From Candidatus Helarchaeota archaeon (GTDB lineage: Archaea; Asgardarchaeota; Lokiarchaeia; Helarchaeales; RDOG01): a stretch of 64,000 nt of DNA. The position numbers and the translations under genes are program-made. The notes under the pieces were generated by a model. That model saw only the letters and a program-made list of their open reading frames with translations, had not been told where the DNA came from and searched no databases. Positions 19,824 to 28,915 of the stretch are shown here, in pieces. Within the stretch, counting starts at the first letter, position 1, and every line of letters starts with the position of its first letter. The stretch spans positions 1 through 64,000 of the forward strand of contig JAHPZH010000002.1 of assembly GCA_019058315.1 (NCBI GenBank), written 5' to 3'.

Positions 19824-20465
19824 TTAGAAATTATACCAATAAGAAATTTTTAATGTAATAGCAGTAATTACAGCAACTCCTATAATTAGAAAAAAAACTA
19901 TGAAAAATGAAGTAAGATCCATATAAGAACTAAATTTCCATAAGTAAGATATCAAAAAAGCCTCACAAATTAAAGGTAAATAAATTTTAAAAGCAAGTGT
20001 AAGATTTTCTCGTGCATAATGGAGTATTAGAATTAATGTATTTACAAATATTAAAATCCATATAACTGAAAAAAGTCCCACCTCATTAGGTATCCAAAAT
20101 ATCCATAATGAAATTAAAAAAGAATGGTAGCTTTCGATTATTGTAATAATACCCAATCTCAATTCATCTGAAAGAAAAACTTCGGAGACACTCTCATAAG
20201 CTCCTATTTTTTTTGCTTTACGAATATAAATTCCTTCGAAAATGGGTATTAGACATCCAATTGCTATCCATGAACTAATATAAAAATTCCAGTTAGAATA
20301 TAATTGAGGGAGATATCCAAAAGTTTGTAATGCAATGACCAATAATATGCCAAAATAGAATATAATTTCGTTGTAGAATTTATAATACGCCCAAATAAAA
20401 TAGATGATGAATATTATTGCCCAAGATGTTATTAATATTAATAAAGTGATTGAATTAATATCCAC
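19824..20465 (-). CDS. Integral membrane protein
   Basis: A 213-residue protein with about six or seven hydrophobic helices (for example ITLLILITSWAIIFIIYFIW at the N-terminus and FFIVFFLIIGVAVITAITL near the C-terminus). There is no signal peptide apart from the first helix. The start is a GTG at 20465, with AAGGT about 10 nt upstream and an in-frame stop immediately before. No family recognised. It is divergent from another small membrane-protein gene at 20578. Confidence 0.65.
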   Translation of the reverse strand: MDINSITLLILITSWAIIFIIYFIWAYYKFYNEIIFYFGILLVIALQTFGYLPQLYSNWNFYISSWIAIGCLIPIFEGIYIRKAKKIGAYESVSEVFLSDELRLGIITIIESYHSFLISLWIFWIPNEVGLFSVIWILIFVNTLILILHYARENLTLAFKIYLPLICEAFLISYLWKFSSYMDLTSFFIVFFLIIGVAVITAITLKISYWYNF

Positions 20466-20565
20466 TCAAACCCATACCTTAAATTAAAGTATTTGTAAAT
20501 TATAATATCTTTACAATTAATTGCTTAATAAAAGTGATTAAACCTTAAATAAAAATGATTAGAAT

Positions 20566-20570
20566 GAGGT
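20566..20570 (+). promoter_or_regulatory. Shine-Dalgarno site before a likely AUU start
   Basis: GAGGT, complementary to the 16S tail, lies 7 nt before an ATT at 20578. The gene at 42512 has the same layout (GAGGT, then AAAAAGA, then ATG). No ATG, GTG or TTG is in frame between the upstream stop (20560-20562) and the GTG at 20656, which would remove the first membrane helix. Confidence 0.55.
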
Positions 20571-20577
20571 AAAAATA

Positions 20578-21009
20578 ATTACACAAATTACCATCAAATC
20601 ATTAATATTAGCAATAATTTTAGGTTTTGCATCTTGGTATTGGGCATTTGTAATTGTGGGTTCTACCTATGTTGATCTAATGGGCAATCCAAAACCATTT
20701 GTTTTCGAATATTATTTGACAATGTTAATTATTAATGCTATTATTACAATTCTAGTAATTGTACTCTACATGTGGATGTATGAACAAAATAATCCTATAA
20801 TTCCAGATAGATGGGCACTGGATGCTGTTATTGTTGGCATCATTTTATGTGGAATGAATTTCTTATTGGATTCAATATTTTTTGGTCTATTTCTACACAT
20901 GAATTTAATCGCTTATTTCTGGCTCCAATCTACGACAGGATATTTTTACCCGTTAATAATTCTCGAAACCTATTTGATTGCATATTTAATTTACGGTAGA
21001 CATATCTAG
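20578..21009 (+). CDS. Integral membrane protein, probable AUU start
   Basis: Read from the ATT at 20578 the product has 143 residues and four hydrophobic helices: SLILAIILGFASWYWAFVIV, YYLTMLIINAIITILVIVLY, a central DAVIVGIILCGMNFLLD and a final YPLIILETYLIAYLIYG. The first conventional start (GTG at 20656) cuts off most of helix 1, while the upstream codons are clearly coding-like and preceded by a well-placed GAGGT. No family recognised. It is divergently arranged with the membrane-protein gene at 19824. Confidence 0.6.
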   Translation: MTQITIKSLILAIILGFASWYWAFVIVGSTYVDLMGNPKPFVFEYYLTMLIINAIITILVIVLYMWMYEQNNPIIPDRWALDAVIVGIILCGMNFLLDSIFFGLFLHMNLIAYFWLQSTTGYFYPLIILETYLIAYLIYGRHI

Positions 21010-21082
21010 CATTTATATATGTATTTAATTTTTATTTTTTTTCTAATAATATACCATCAGTAAGTATAAGGTGTTTGATCAA

Positions 21083-21661
21083 ATGAAAGTTTTAGCTATA
21101 AATGGTAGTCCTCGTCCAAAAGGAAATACTACTCAATTAATTGAGATACTATTTGATGTAATTAAAGAAGAAAATAGTGAAATCCATACTGAGATGGTCC
21201 AATTAGCAGGAAAAACGATTAATTCATGTTTATCTTGTTATAAATGCTTCCAAAATAAGGATAGTAAATGTTTTCAACAGGATGATCTAAATGAAATATA
21301 TGCAAAAATGGTGGAAGCAGATGCAATCATATTGGGTTCGCCAGTTTATTTTGGAGATGCTACAGGAAAAATGAGATGCTTAATTGAGAGAGCAGGTCTT
21401 GTAGCAATGGCTAACAGAGGTGCTTTTAAAAGAAAAATAGGTGCCGCTTTGATAGCAAAAAGAAGACAAGGAGGGGCCCAAACTTGGAATACGTTGAATT
21501 TTCTATTCGGAGTTAGCGAAATGGTAATTGCATGTTCTAATCAATTAAATCTAGGAATTGGTTTGATGCCTGGCGATGTAAAAAAAGATCCTGAGGCAAA
21601 ACCAACCCTCAAGATCCTTGGAAAAAATATTGTATGGCTTTTAAGTAGACTTGTTAGTTGA
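21083..21661 (+). CDS. Iron-sulfur flavoprotein (NADPH-dependent FMN reductase family)
   Basis: About 192 residues from the ATG at 21083, flavodoxin-like fold. The FMN phosphate loop is NGSPRPKGNTTQ near the N-terminus. A compact cysteine motif, CLSCYKCFQNKDSKC (C-x2-C-x2-C-x7-C), is the cluster-binding signature of archaeal Isf proteins. GSPVYFGDATGKM is the second flavin contact. Such proteins shuttle electrons from ferredoxin to small acceptors or act in oxygen defence. The frame is open from a GTG at 21071, but ATG 21083 gives the family N-terminus. It is convergent, with no gap, with the SUKH gene. Confidence 0.88.
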   Translation: MKVLAINGSPRPKGNTTQLIEILFDVIKEENSEIHTEMVQLAGKTINSCLSCYKCFQNKDSKCFQQDDLNEIYAKMVEADAIILGSPVYFGDATGKMRCLIERAGLVAMANRGAFKRKIGAALIAKRRQGGAQTWNTLNFLFGVSEMVIACSNQLNLGIGLMPGDVKKDPEAKPTLKILGKNIVWLLSRLVS

Positions 21662-22309
21662 TTATTTAAAAATCAATTTAATATTTTTTTCTTTAAATTT
21701 GCTTAATCTCTTGTCATATTCTTGTGGATGAGTATGTCCATATAAATTTAAATACCAAAGAAAATTTGCAAATGAACTATTTAATATAGTAAAATGACCG
21801 TGATGATGGTATTTAAATATCGGAATTTCTCCCGATTCAGTTTCTGCACCCAAATAAAAACAAAACGTATTTCCACTTGCATCTAAACCAAATGGTTCAA
21901 ATTTATCAACGTCCCATTTTTCAAGATCATAAGGAAGTTCTCCAAAAAAATATTCTCTCACATTTTTTCCATCATTTTCAAGCTCTTCGATTCGAGTGTC
22001 TATATCGTATCCCACTAATAAATGACTAGATTCATCTATGGGACAAACGTATCTTTGTCGTGTCCAGGAAAATATTATACCATTATGCCTTTCTAGAAAA
22101 AATTTTAGAGGTGCTGGTCTATATCCTAACCTTTCCTTTAAATCCTTGATCTCCGTTTCACTAGGAGGAGGTTTCAAGATAAAAACATTTTTATGTGGTG
22201 TATAATCCTCCCAAAATTTGATTGCTTCTTCTAAATTATCAGGCCAGCGATCTGGCCAAGGAAATGCTTCATTTATTTTTAAATGATCAGGATCCAGGGG
22301 TGTAGACAT
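21662..22309 (-). CDS. SMI1/KNR4 (SUKH) family protein
   Basis: About 215 residues from the ATG at 22309; the open frame extends three codons to a GTG at 22318. Residues ~45-80 carry the SUKH start pattern (PPSETEIKDLKERLGY..PLKFFLERHNG), and ~140-195 the second half (FEPFGLDASGNTFCFYLG...PIFKYHHHGHFTILNSSFANFLWYL). In bacteria SUKH proteins are mostly immunity proteins for polymorphic toxins; in fungi they regulate cell-wall signalling. No toxin-like gene is adjacent, only a small unknown gene (22386) upstream on the same strand. An immunity role here is inference. Confidence 0.8.
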   Translation of the reverse strand: MSTPLDPDHLKINEAFPWPDRWPDNLEEAIKFWEDYTPHKNVFILKPPPSETEIKDLKERLGYRPAPLKFFLERHNGIIFSWTRQRYVCPIDESSHLLVGYDIDTRIEELENDGKNVREYFFGELPYDLEKWDVDKFEPFGLDASGNTFCFYLGAETESGEIPIFKYHHHGHFTILNSSFANFLWYLNLYGHTHPQEYDKRLSKFKEKNIKLIFK

Positions 22310-22385
22310 TTCAATCACAATTAATCGATTTTATTTAACTAAAATATTTATTTCTGATAATTAAATATTTATTTCTATTATTATA

Positions 22386-22607
22386 TTATCTTAATTTCTC
22401 TCTTTTCATAGTCTTAATAAAATCCGTTAACCATTCTTCCCTCTCGCCATTATCAAACATTACAATGTCTTTTAATAGTAATTTTTTTTCCATTTCTGGT
22501 AATTTAAGATTGTTAACTCTCTTTATAATATTTTGAGATATCACACTAAGGGATTTTTTCGATTTTATTGATTCGAAATCATTCTCAATTATTTTATTGT
22601 TTGCCAA
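22386..22607 (-). CDS. Small hypothetical protein
   Basis: A 73-residue charged protein (K/E-rich, predicted helical) with no recognised motif. It ends with a basic helix (GEREEWLTDFIKTMKREKLR). It lies 76 nt upstream of the SUKH gene on the same strand, so it could be a small partner of it, but it does not look like a known toxin family. Low confidence that it is functional. Confidence 0.45.
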   Translation of the reverse strand: MANNKIIENDFESIKSKKSLSVISQNIIKRVNNLKLPEMEKKLLLKDIVMFDNGEREEWLTDFIKTMKREKLR

Positions 22608-22744
22608 TTGGACCCCAAAGTCAATAAATTTTAACTAATCAATACTATCTTAAAAGTAGAAAATATGTCTGTACTTTAAATTGATTGTAAAAATTAAAAT
22701 TAATAGGGGTCAATTTTGTGCCTTAAATTTAATATCAAAAATAT

Positions 22745-23665
22745 TTATCGCCTATAGCTGTTATAGATATCAACTTTCCTTCTTTCAATAAAATAAATTA
22801 ATATTGTTACCAAAGTCCCAATAATAGCAGTTATTATCTGACTTATGAGTATTAAAAGGTCATAATTATAAAATAATTCAATATTTTCAATAGTGATAGT
22901 TCTATTTAATGTAAAATTAAGGAAATTTGGCTGCATTATAAAAAGAATAATCCAAATTATATCATCATTTTGATAAAAAACAACAATCATAGGGATTACT
23001 CCCAATGCAAAAATGGTAGAGGGAATTGCTAAGTGGTAATATTTTTTTGCATATTTATTAGTGATAATTCCAATAATGAACAGAATAATTGAAATTACTA
23101 AATATGTAAGATAAGATATTTCATATGCATAAAAACCATAAGGAACTCTAGCTTGATTAAGATCCCAAAATAGACGAATTCCTAACAAAAAAGAAAATCC
23201 TATATAAGACCAATCGTAGACTAAATTGATAACTAATTGAATAACAACAAGCATTTTAATAGTCTTAAAAACATCCTTGGTCTTTAAATAAGTCACTCCA
23301 ATTATTGTATAAGGAATTAGAATAAACTCAATCCACAAATCAAAATTAGTTAAAAAAGTTACTTTAATTGGATTTACGATTGTAAAATTATAAGTAACAA
23401 CGACCATTGAAAAAATTAAAAGCCAAAAAATAAGGAAAAAGGAATAACCTTCATTTAATTTTAAAATTACTTTATCCCCAGAAATTTCTCCATCTATTTC
23501 GTCTGAAATTAAAATCTCTTCAACTAAATCCTGCACAATTTGTTTATCAATATTAAGTTTATATGCTATTCTTTCAAATGTTATTTCTTTGTATATTCTC
23601 TTTGATAAAATAGCCTTTACTTCATTTTTTAATTCATGGAGCTTTTTATCTTCTACATCTGTAAT
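22745..23665 (-). CDS. Winged-helix domain fused to membrane protein, probable AUU start
   Basis: About 306 residues when read from the ATT at 23665. Residues ~1-70 look like a winged helix: helices around VEDKKLHELKNEVKAIL and KEITFERIAYKLNIDKQIVQDLVEE, then a two-strand wing (DGEISGDKVILKL). This resembles the winged-helix half of PCI domains. Residues ~75-300 have six or seven membrane helices (for example FLIFWLLIFSMVVVTYNFTI, ISQIITAIIGTLVTILIYFI). The first conventional start, a GTG at 23536, would delete half of the winged helix. AGGTGAG lies 8 nt before the ATT, and no ATG/GTG/TTG is available before the upstream stop at 23675-23677. Function unknown; possibly a membrane-tethered regulator. 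Confidence 0.6.
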   Translation of the reverse strand: MTDVEDKKLHELKNEVKAILSKRIYKEITFERIAYKLNIDKQIVQDLVEEILISDEIDGEISGDKVILKLNEGYSFFLIFWLLIFSMVVVTYNFTIVNPIKVTFLTNFDLWIEFILIPYTIIGVTYLKTKDVFKTIKMLVVIQLVINLVYDWSYIGFSFLLGIRLFWDLNQARVPYGFYAYEISYLTYLVISIILFIIGIITNKYAKKYYHLAIPSTIFALGVIPMIVVFYQNDDIIWIILFIMQPNFLNFTLNRTITIENIELFYNYDLLILISQIITAIIGTLVTILIYFIERRKVDIYNSYRR

Positions 23666-23673
23666 TTTTAATA

Positions 23674-23680
23674 CTCACCT
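23674..23680 (-). promoter_or_regulatory. Shine-Dalgarno site before a likely AUU start
   Basis: AGGTGAG on the minus strand, 8 nt before the ATT at 23663-23665. It overlaps the in-frame stop that closes the upstream frame, so translation must begin between here and 23536. Confidence 0.5.
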
Positions 23681-23807
23681 TGTATTTATTTTAGCTAAAA
23701 TACTATTTTGGTATGGATTTATTAAATAGGGTATATTAAAAGGCATTTATGATTAATTTATAATTCTTCTTTATTATCAAAAAAAATTAGCAATTATAGA
23801 GATTAAA

Positions 23808-24374
23808 ATGAGTGATACAAAGAAACATCATAACTGGGGTGCAGATATGATCATTGAACGTTTGTGGGTAGGTAGTATCAAGTCATCGATGAATGCAGAT
23901 GCAATTAAGGAACATTGTATTACGCATATTATTAATTGTTCACATGAGCTTCCATGTAGATTTCCTGATCAATTCGAATATCTCCATATCAAGCTTTATG
24001 ATCAGACACACCAGAACATCATCTCTACATTCCCCCACGCTATTTCCTTTATTAATTATGCATACGAAAATAATGGTTCTGTCCTCATTCACTGTGCTAA
24101 CGGCTCTAGCCGTAGTGGTAGCATAGCAATTGCTTTCTTACTTTCAAAAAACTTGGACAAAAAGGAAAAAACTCAAGGAATATTGGGTGAAATATTAGCG
24201 TTTGTACAGGCGAAAAGACCTAAAATTCAACCCAATCCCGGTTTTTTAGAACAACTACAATTATATGAAACTTGGGGTTGTTCATTACCTTCTAAATTTA
24301 CCCCAGAACAACAAGAAAAGTTAAAATTCTATCGTCTAAAAGCTAAAATCTCGTTTATTAAAAAGTCAAATTAA
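23808..24374 (+). CDS. Dual-specificity protein phosphatase
   Basis: A 188-residue cysteine phosphatase. The signature H95-C96-A-N-G-S-S-R102-S103 is the HCxxGxxRS loop that holds phosphate, with Cys96 as nucleophile and Arg102 binding phosphate. Asp65 (KLYDQTHQN) is well placed as general acid. KRPKIQPNPGFLEQLQLYE near 150-172 is the typical C-terminal DSP motif. The family removes phosphate from Ser/Thr/Tyr or from phospholipids or RNA 5' ends; such eukaryote-like DSPs are scattered in archaea. It is transcribed alone; the M28 peptidase follows by about 50 nt. Confidence 0.92.
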   Translation: MSDTKKHHNWGADMIIERLWVGSIKSSMNADAIKEHCITHIINCSHELPCRFPDQFEYLHIKLYDQTHQNIISTFPHAISFINYAYENNGSVLIHCANGSSRSGSIAIAFLLSKNLDKKEKTQGILGEILAFVQAKRPKIQPNPGFLEQLQLYETWGCSLPSKFTPEQQEKLKFYRLKAKISFIKKSN

Positions 24375-24426
24375 TAAATTCAAGTTAATTTTTCAATTCT
24401 TTTATTTCAAATTGGAGTCAAGAAAA

Positions 24427-26076
24427 ATGAAATCAATCGAAGAAATAACAGGTCCGCGTTTATATGACTATATGATGGATTTTATCAAAATTGGCTGGCG
24501 AAGAGCGGGAACTAAAGAACATCATGAAGCAGCAAATTTTATTTTAAAGAAATTAAATGAATTTGGATTTGAAAATACTAGATTAGAACCATTTGAAATG
24601 CTCTTCTATGATCCTAAAAAATGGGAATTAACGGTAAAATGTGATTCTTTATCAAATAAGGAAATAAAAATTGAATGTTTTCCTTTTTGGCATACTAAAG
24701 CATCAGATGAGGGTGGAACTGAAGCAGAGATAGTTCATGTAGGCTGGGGAACTCCAAAAGAATTTAAAAGGCAAGATGTTCGTGGTAAAATTGTTCTGAT
24801 CGATTCTAACCGTATGATGTCTTTTTATCCGACCATGGATTTTCATAGGTCCTATGAAAGAGCAAGAAAAGATGGTGCTCTTGGTTTAATTTCAATTGAT
24901 GACCCTCCTCCTAATACAATTTTTGCTGAATATGCAACAAGACATCAAACTTTTAAAGATTCAAATCTTGAGAGTGGTTCAATTCCAGCTCTACATATCG
25001 GTTTTGAATCAGGAAATTACTTAAAAGCTTTACTCCAAACGGAAGAAAAAATTGAAGTTAACTTGCTTTTAGATTCGGAAATCAAACCTGCAATGACTGA
25101 TAATTTAATTGGAACCTTACCTGGTAAAAAAGAGGATGAAATAATATTGATTGGAACTCATATCGATTCCTGGTTCGATGGTGCCATAGATAATGCCGGA
25201 GCAAATGCTGGGTTCATAGAACTTGCTAATTTTTACAGCCAAATTGACCGAAATGATAGGCAAAAAACAATGATATTTGCCGGATTTGCAGGACATGAAA
25301 ATGGTTCTATTGGTGTAATCGATTTTGCTGGGAAACATAAGGATTGGTTTAATAAAATAGCAACATTTTGTATGCTAGATGGCTTCGGTTCTAAAGGATA
25401 TATTCTTGAAAGTCCAAGTAGAGGAGTGGTAGGAACTGGTTTGGATGAAGCTAAAGCTTTATTCACTACGAATAATCAAATTCTCTATGATATAATTTAT
25501 GAAGCAGTCGTTAAACATGAACTTATACATTGTTGTCCAATGTCGCATGTAAATGCGGTAATGGGACCATTTTCTGATTTAGGACCTTTAGTCGCAAATA
25601 ATGTCCCTAGTATAATGATAATTGGAAAAGGGATATTTTATCATACTATTGAAGATACAGCGGACAAGGTCTTACCCGAACAATTAGAACGAACAACAAG
25701 AGTTCATGTTGAGATTTTGAATAAACTACATCAGACACCAACTATTACAATAAGAAATGCTGATAGAAAAGGAATAAATTTACCAAAAAAGCCTGATCCC
25801 AGTAAACGTGGGTCAGTATATTTCAATTTTAATATTACTCCAAATCCGGTGGTTAAAGGCACTACAGCTCTTATGTATTTAACTTCTTATATTTGTACTG
25901 ATAGAATTATAATTGATAATAAATGGAATATAGATACATTAGAACTTCATGCAGGGATTTGTCCGTATAGATTTCGACAAATTGGTAAGCATAAAGTTAA
26001 ACTTACCTTAATAGATAACTATGGCAATGAATATTCTTCAGAAAAATATGTATATGTTATAAAAAAACCTGATTAA
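24427..26076 (+). CDS. M28 family zinc metallopeptidase
   Basis: About 549 residues from the ATG at 24427, with GGAG 10 nt upstream; the frame also opens at a TTG at 24412. The metal-binding set of M28 aminopeptidases is visible: H-x-D in IGTHIDSWFDG, the bridging Asp in GAIDNAGANAG, an acidic residue in AGHENGSIG where the family has EE, Asp in MLDGFGS, and the last His in GIFYHTIEDTADKV. A PA-like insert likely occupies ~90-210, and the C-terminal ~100 residues form a beta-rich domain. No secretion signal is seen, so it is probably an intracellular peptidase. Having EN rather than EE should be checked for activity. Confidence 0.88.
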   Translation: MKSIEEITGPRLYDYMMDFIKIGWRRAGTKEHHEAANFILKKLNEFGFENTRLEPFEMLFYDPKKWELTVKCDSLSNKEIKIECFPFWHTKASDEGGTEAEIVHVGWGTPKEFKRQDVRGKIVLIDSNRMMSFYPTMDFHRSYERARKDGALGLISIDDPPPNTIFAEYATRHQTFKDSNLESGSIPALHIGFESGNYLKALLQTEEKIEVNLLLDSEIKPAMTDNLIGTLPGKKEDEIILIGTHIDSWFDGAIDNAGANAGFIELANFYSQIDRNDRQKTMIFAGFAGHENGSIGVIDFAGKHKDWFNKIATFCMLDGFGSKGYILESPSRGVVGTGLDEAKALFTTNNQILYDIIYEAVVKHELIHCCPMSHVNAVMGPFSDLGPLVANNVPSIMIIGKGIFYHTIEDTADKVLPEQLERTTRVHVEILNKLHQTPTITIRNADRKGINLPKKPDPSKRGSVYFNFNITPNPVVKGTTALMYLTSYICTDRIIIDNKWNIDTLELHAGICPYRFRQIGKHKVKLTLIDNYGNEYSSEKYVYVIKKPD

Positions 26077-26118
26077 AAAACAAAATATATTCTTTGACTT
26101 GCAATATGAACTGGATGA

Positions 26119-27186
26119 TTGATTGTAGTCATATTTGATATTAAAAGACTTAATATTGAACAAATTATCCAAAGTTTTATTTTCTCTTTATTCGATGAAA
26201 ATTCAATGCAAAATGATAATCTTAAGAAAGGTTTTATCTACGGAACAATAATGGTTATTCTAGTAGGTCTTCAACCCATTATTGCAAATTCAAGACCAGC
26301 AATGCTAGATGCATATATATTTGCAGCTATGACATGCATTATACAAGCTCTAATTTTTTTTCCGATAATGAGAATAGAAAAGAATACAATTGAATCTTGT
26401 AAAGAAGATAATCCAGAAGAAAAAAGTGAACCAAATACTCTTCTTTATGTTTGGAAAAAGCATAAACGCATTTTGATTTATATTGGAATTAATTTTTCAG
26501 TTTCACAATTCTTATTTTACTTAGGATTTGAACTTGCTGGATCAATTAATGGAGCATTAGCACAAAAAACTACAGTAATTTTTGGCTTATTATTTGGGTA
26601 TCTAATAAATAAAGAAGAAGTAAGCAAAACACAGATATTATTTTCATTTATTCTCCTATTTGGAGTAACACTGGCCATAACTGAGGGTTCATTAAATTTA
26701 CTTGAGTTTAATGTGGGCGTACTAATAATGTTTATTACAACTTCTTTATGGATGTTAGCCCATGCTATTACTAAGCCTTTATTAGCTAATAATGAAGCTA
26801 CACCAGTTCAGCTTGTTTTTATACGAAATGGGTTAAGTGGGATTATTCTAATCAGCTCATATTTTTCATTTTATTTTATTTTTCAGCCTATTTTATTCCC
26901 AGAAAAAATTAATCTCCTCATTGATCCAATTAATATAATTTTTTTTATAGCAATGGGAGTAATTTATGGATTTGATTTATATTGCTGGTATAAACTTATC
27001 TGTTTTGTGGAGGTTTCAAAAGCATCTGTTATTGCCTCTCCTACACCAATAGTCACAGCCTTTTTCGCAATATTTATTGGAGAGATTTTTACAATTTTTC
27101 ATTTATTGGGATTAATTATTATTATTATTTCAATTTATATTATAGTTAGAGAGAAAAAGGAAGGTTTGGATGGTGGAATTCAATAA
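26119..27186 (+). CDS. EamA/DMT family transporter
   Basis: A 355-residue membrane protein with about ten helices in two EamA-type halves. Examples are GFIYGTIMVILVGLQPIIAN and SQFLFYLGFELAGSINGALAQKTTVIFGLLFGYLI in half one, and VIASPTPIVTAFFAIFIGEIF in half two. The family exports metabolites such as amino acids or nucleotides. The start is uncertain: a TTG at 26119 gives a 29-residue lead that is unusual, and the ATG at 26206 would give a normal-length protein. It overlaps the nitroreductase gene that follows by 17 nt, so the two are probably translationally coupled. Confidence 0.85.
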   Translation: MIVVIFDIKRLNIEQIIQSFIFSLFDENSMQNDNLKKGFIYGTIMVILVGLQPIIANSRPAMLDAYIFAAMTCIIQALIFFPIMRIEKNTIESCKEDNPEEKSEPNTLLYVWKKHKRILIYIGINFSVSQFLFYLGFELAGSINGALAQKTTVIFGLLFGYLINKEEVSKTQILFSFILLFGVTLAITEGSLNLLEFNVGVLIMFITTSLWMLAHAITKPLLANNEATPVQLVFIRNGLSGIILISSYFSFYFIFQPILFPEKINLLIDPINIIFFIAMGVIYGFDLYCWYKLICFVEVSKASVIASPTPIVTAFFAIFIGEIFTIFHLLGLIIIIISIYIIVREKKEGLDGGIQ

Positions 27187-27703
27187 AAAAATAAAAGAAC
27201 GTTTCAGTATAAGAAAATTTAAATCAGATAACATTCCTGATGAATTAGTTAAAGAAATTCTTGAAAATGCGCGATGGGCACCTTCCGGTCTTAATAATCA
27301 ACCTTGGAAATTTGTTATAATTAAGGATTCACAAATTAAAGAGGAAGTTGCGTCACAAACTCATTATTCTCAAATAATTAGTAATGCACCACTTTGTATT
27401 GCTGTATTCTATGATAAAGATGTAGGATATAATTATGTAAAAGATGTACAAGCAATTGGTGCTGCAATTCAAAACATGCTCCTGGCTATTCATAATCTAA
27501 ATTTGGGAGGAGTTTGGCTTGGTGAAATTTTAAACAAAAGGCAGGAAGTAGAACGGATTTTAAACGTCCCTGAGAGTTTTGAACTCATGGCTGTTGTAGC
27601 TTTAGGATATTCCACTGAAAAAAAAGCAAAAAGATCCCGTAAATCACTCTCTGAATTAGTATATTTAAATAAGTATGACCATAAATGGATTGTATCTGAT
27701 TAA
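27170..27703 (+). CDS. Nitroreductase family flavoprotein
   Basis: A 177-residue FMN enzyme. The N-terminal block IKERFSIRKFKSDNIPDE and ARWAPSGLNNQPWKFVII are the standard FMN-binding segments of the family; AIGAAIQNMLLAIHNLNLGGVWLGE is the central helix, and VALGYSTEKK closes the domain. Members reduce nitro, quinone or enone groups with NAD(P)H, but roles are broad. The ATG at 27170 lies inside the end of the EamA gene with AAGGAAGG just upstream. A second nitroreductase lies at 28916 on the other strand; the two are clearly different subfamilies. Confidence 0.92.
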   Translation: MVEFNKKIKERFSIRKFKSDNIPDELVKEILENARWAPSGLNNQPWKFVIIKDSQIKEEVASQTHYSQIISNAPLCIAVFYDKDVGYNYVKDVQAIGAAIQNMLLAIHNLNLGGVWLGEILNKRQEVERILNVPESFELMAVVALGYSTEKKAKRSRKSLSELVYLNKYDHKWIVSD

Positions 27704-27719
27704 AAATAAAAGATTTAAA

Positions 27720-28115
27720 ATGAAACCTACTAAAATCAAATTTATTACAAAATTAGGGGAAATAATTACGGAACTTAGGGGAGATCATAATCCAAAGACA
27801 GTTGATGCTATTCTTGAATACCTCCCAATGACATATAAAGTCCCGATTCAAGTCTGGGGTGAGGAAGTCTTTTTTTATCTTCAAGATTCATTAAAATCAA
27901 TTGGTTACGAAAATACTCAAATTGAATTAGAAATTGGAGACATTGCATTTTGGCCTCGGGACCCTGCATGTTGTTTATTTTTTGGAAAAACTCCATTATC
28001 TAAAGATGAAAAACCTGTGGCAGCAGAGCCTGTTAATGTTTTTGCAAAAATAATTCAAGGAATCGAAATTTTACCCAAATTAAAAGATGCAGATTTAATT
28101 TTAATGGAAAAATAG
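27720..28115 (+). CDS. Cyclophilin-like fold protein
   Basis: About 131 residues from the ATG at 27720; the frame opens at 27675 inside the nitroreductase gene, which adds 15 atypical residues. The sequence follows the small cyclophilin-like family seen in archaea and Thermotoga: PIQVWGEEVFFYL, IELEIGDIAFWPRDPACCLFFGKTPLS and PVAAEPVNVFAKI. These proteins have the cyclophilin beta-barrel but usually lack proline-isomerase residues; their role is unknown. It is in a run of four plus-strand genes, between a nitroreductase and a methyltransferase. Confidence 0.8.
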   Translation: MKPTKIKFITKLGEIITELRGDHNPKTVDAILEYLPMTYKVPIQVWGEEVFFYLQDSLKSIGYENTQIELEIGDIAFWPRDPACCLFFGKTPLSKDEKPVAAEPVNVFAKIIQGIEILPKLKDADLILMEK

Positions 28116-28123
28116 AATAAAAA

Positions 28124-28864
28124 ATGGTGAAATCCATGGATCCAAAAAAAGATGCTTATGGTCAAGAAATTTGGGCACAGTTTAAGGGAAGAGAAAGCTT
28201 TGAAATAGTGGAGAGAGATGATGGCTATTTTGGAGCTTCAGGAGGAGTTAAAACTTACTTTTTCAAGTATGAAGAATGGCAGGAACATGAAAAAAAAGCA
28301 ATAAAATTTGCTAAAGGTAAAATACTAGATATCGGTTGTGGAGCTGGTAGACATAGTCTCTATCTTCAAGAGAATGGTTTTGATGTTTTAGGAATAGATA
28401 AATCTCCACTTGCCATTAAAACTTGTAAAAAAAGGGGTTTAAAAAAAGCAAGAGTCTTATCAATAGATGAAATTGAAAAACTCAAGCCAGATAGTTTTGA
28501 TACTATAATTATGCTTGGCAATAACTTTGGCCTTTTTGGTAGCTTTAATAAAGCAAAAATATTATTGAAAAAATTCTCCAATATTACTTCCCAAAACGCC
28601 ATAATCATCGCAGAAACAAGAGATCCTTATAAAACTGATAATCCTATGCATCTTGAATATCAGGAATTTAATAGAAATAGAGGTCGGATGTCAGGACAAC
28701 TAAGAATTAGGATACGGTTTGAAAAGTATGTTGGAGAATGGTTTGATTACTTAATGGTTTCTCAAAAAGAAATGAAAGAGATTCTTGAAGGAACTGGTTG
28801 GAAAATTAAACAATTTATTGAATCTAAAAATTCGAATTATATAGTAATTATTGAAAAAATTTAG
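28124..28864 (+). CDS. Class I SAM-dependent methyltransferase
   Basis: A 246-residue methyltransferase. Motif [16 protein letters not shown] (residues ~63-77), acidic residue after strand 2 (VLGIDKSP), and motif IV region [16 protein letters not shown]. It resembles the Methyltransf_25 type acting on small molecules. An upstream ATG at 28124 and an ATG at 28136 with GGTGA in front of it are both possible starts. It lies 8 nt after the cyclophilin-like gene, so it is co-transcribed. Substrate unknown. Confidence 0.9.
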   Translation: MVKSMDPKKDAYGQEIWAQFKGRESFEIVERDDGYFGASGGVKTYFFKYEEWQEHEKKAIKFAKGKILDIGCGAGRHSLYLQENGFDVLGIDKSPLAIKTCKKRGLKKARVLSIDEIEKLKPDSFDTIIMLGNNFGLFGSFNKAKILLKKFSNITSQNAIIIAETRDPYKTDNPMHLEYQEFNRNRGRMSGQLRIRIRFEKYVGEWFDYLMVSQKEMKEILEGTGWKIKQFIESKNSNYIVIIEKI

Positions 28865-28915
28865 ATAACAATTGTGAAGAATTTCTAATTGACTCTATTA
28901 TAAATGGGGTTTAAG

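Noticed and set aside
22607..22715. Inverted GGACCCC/GGGGTC pair about 100 nt apart
   Set aside because: Imperfect and widely spaced; no flanking duplication or coding sequence to make it an element end.
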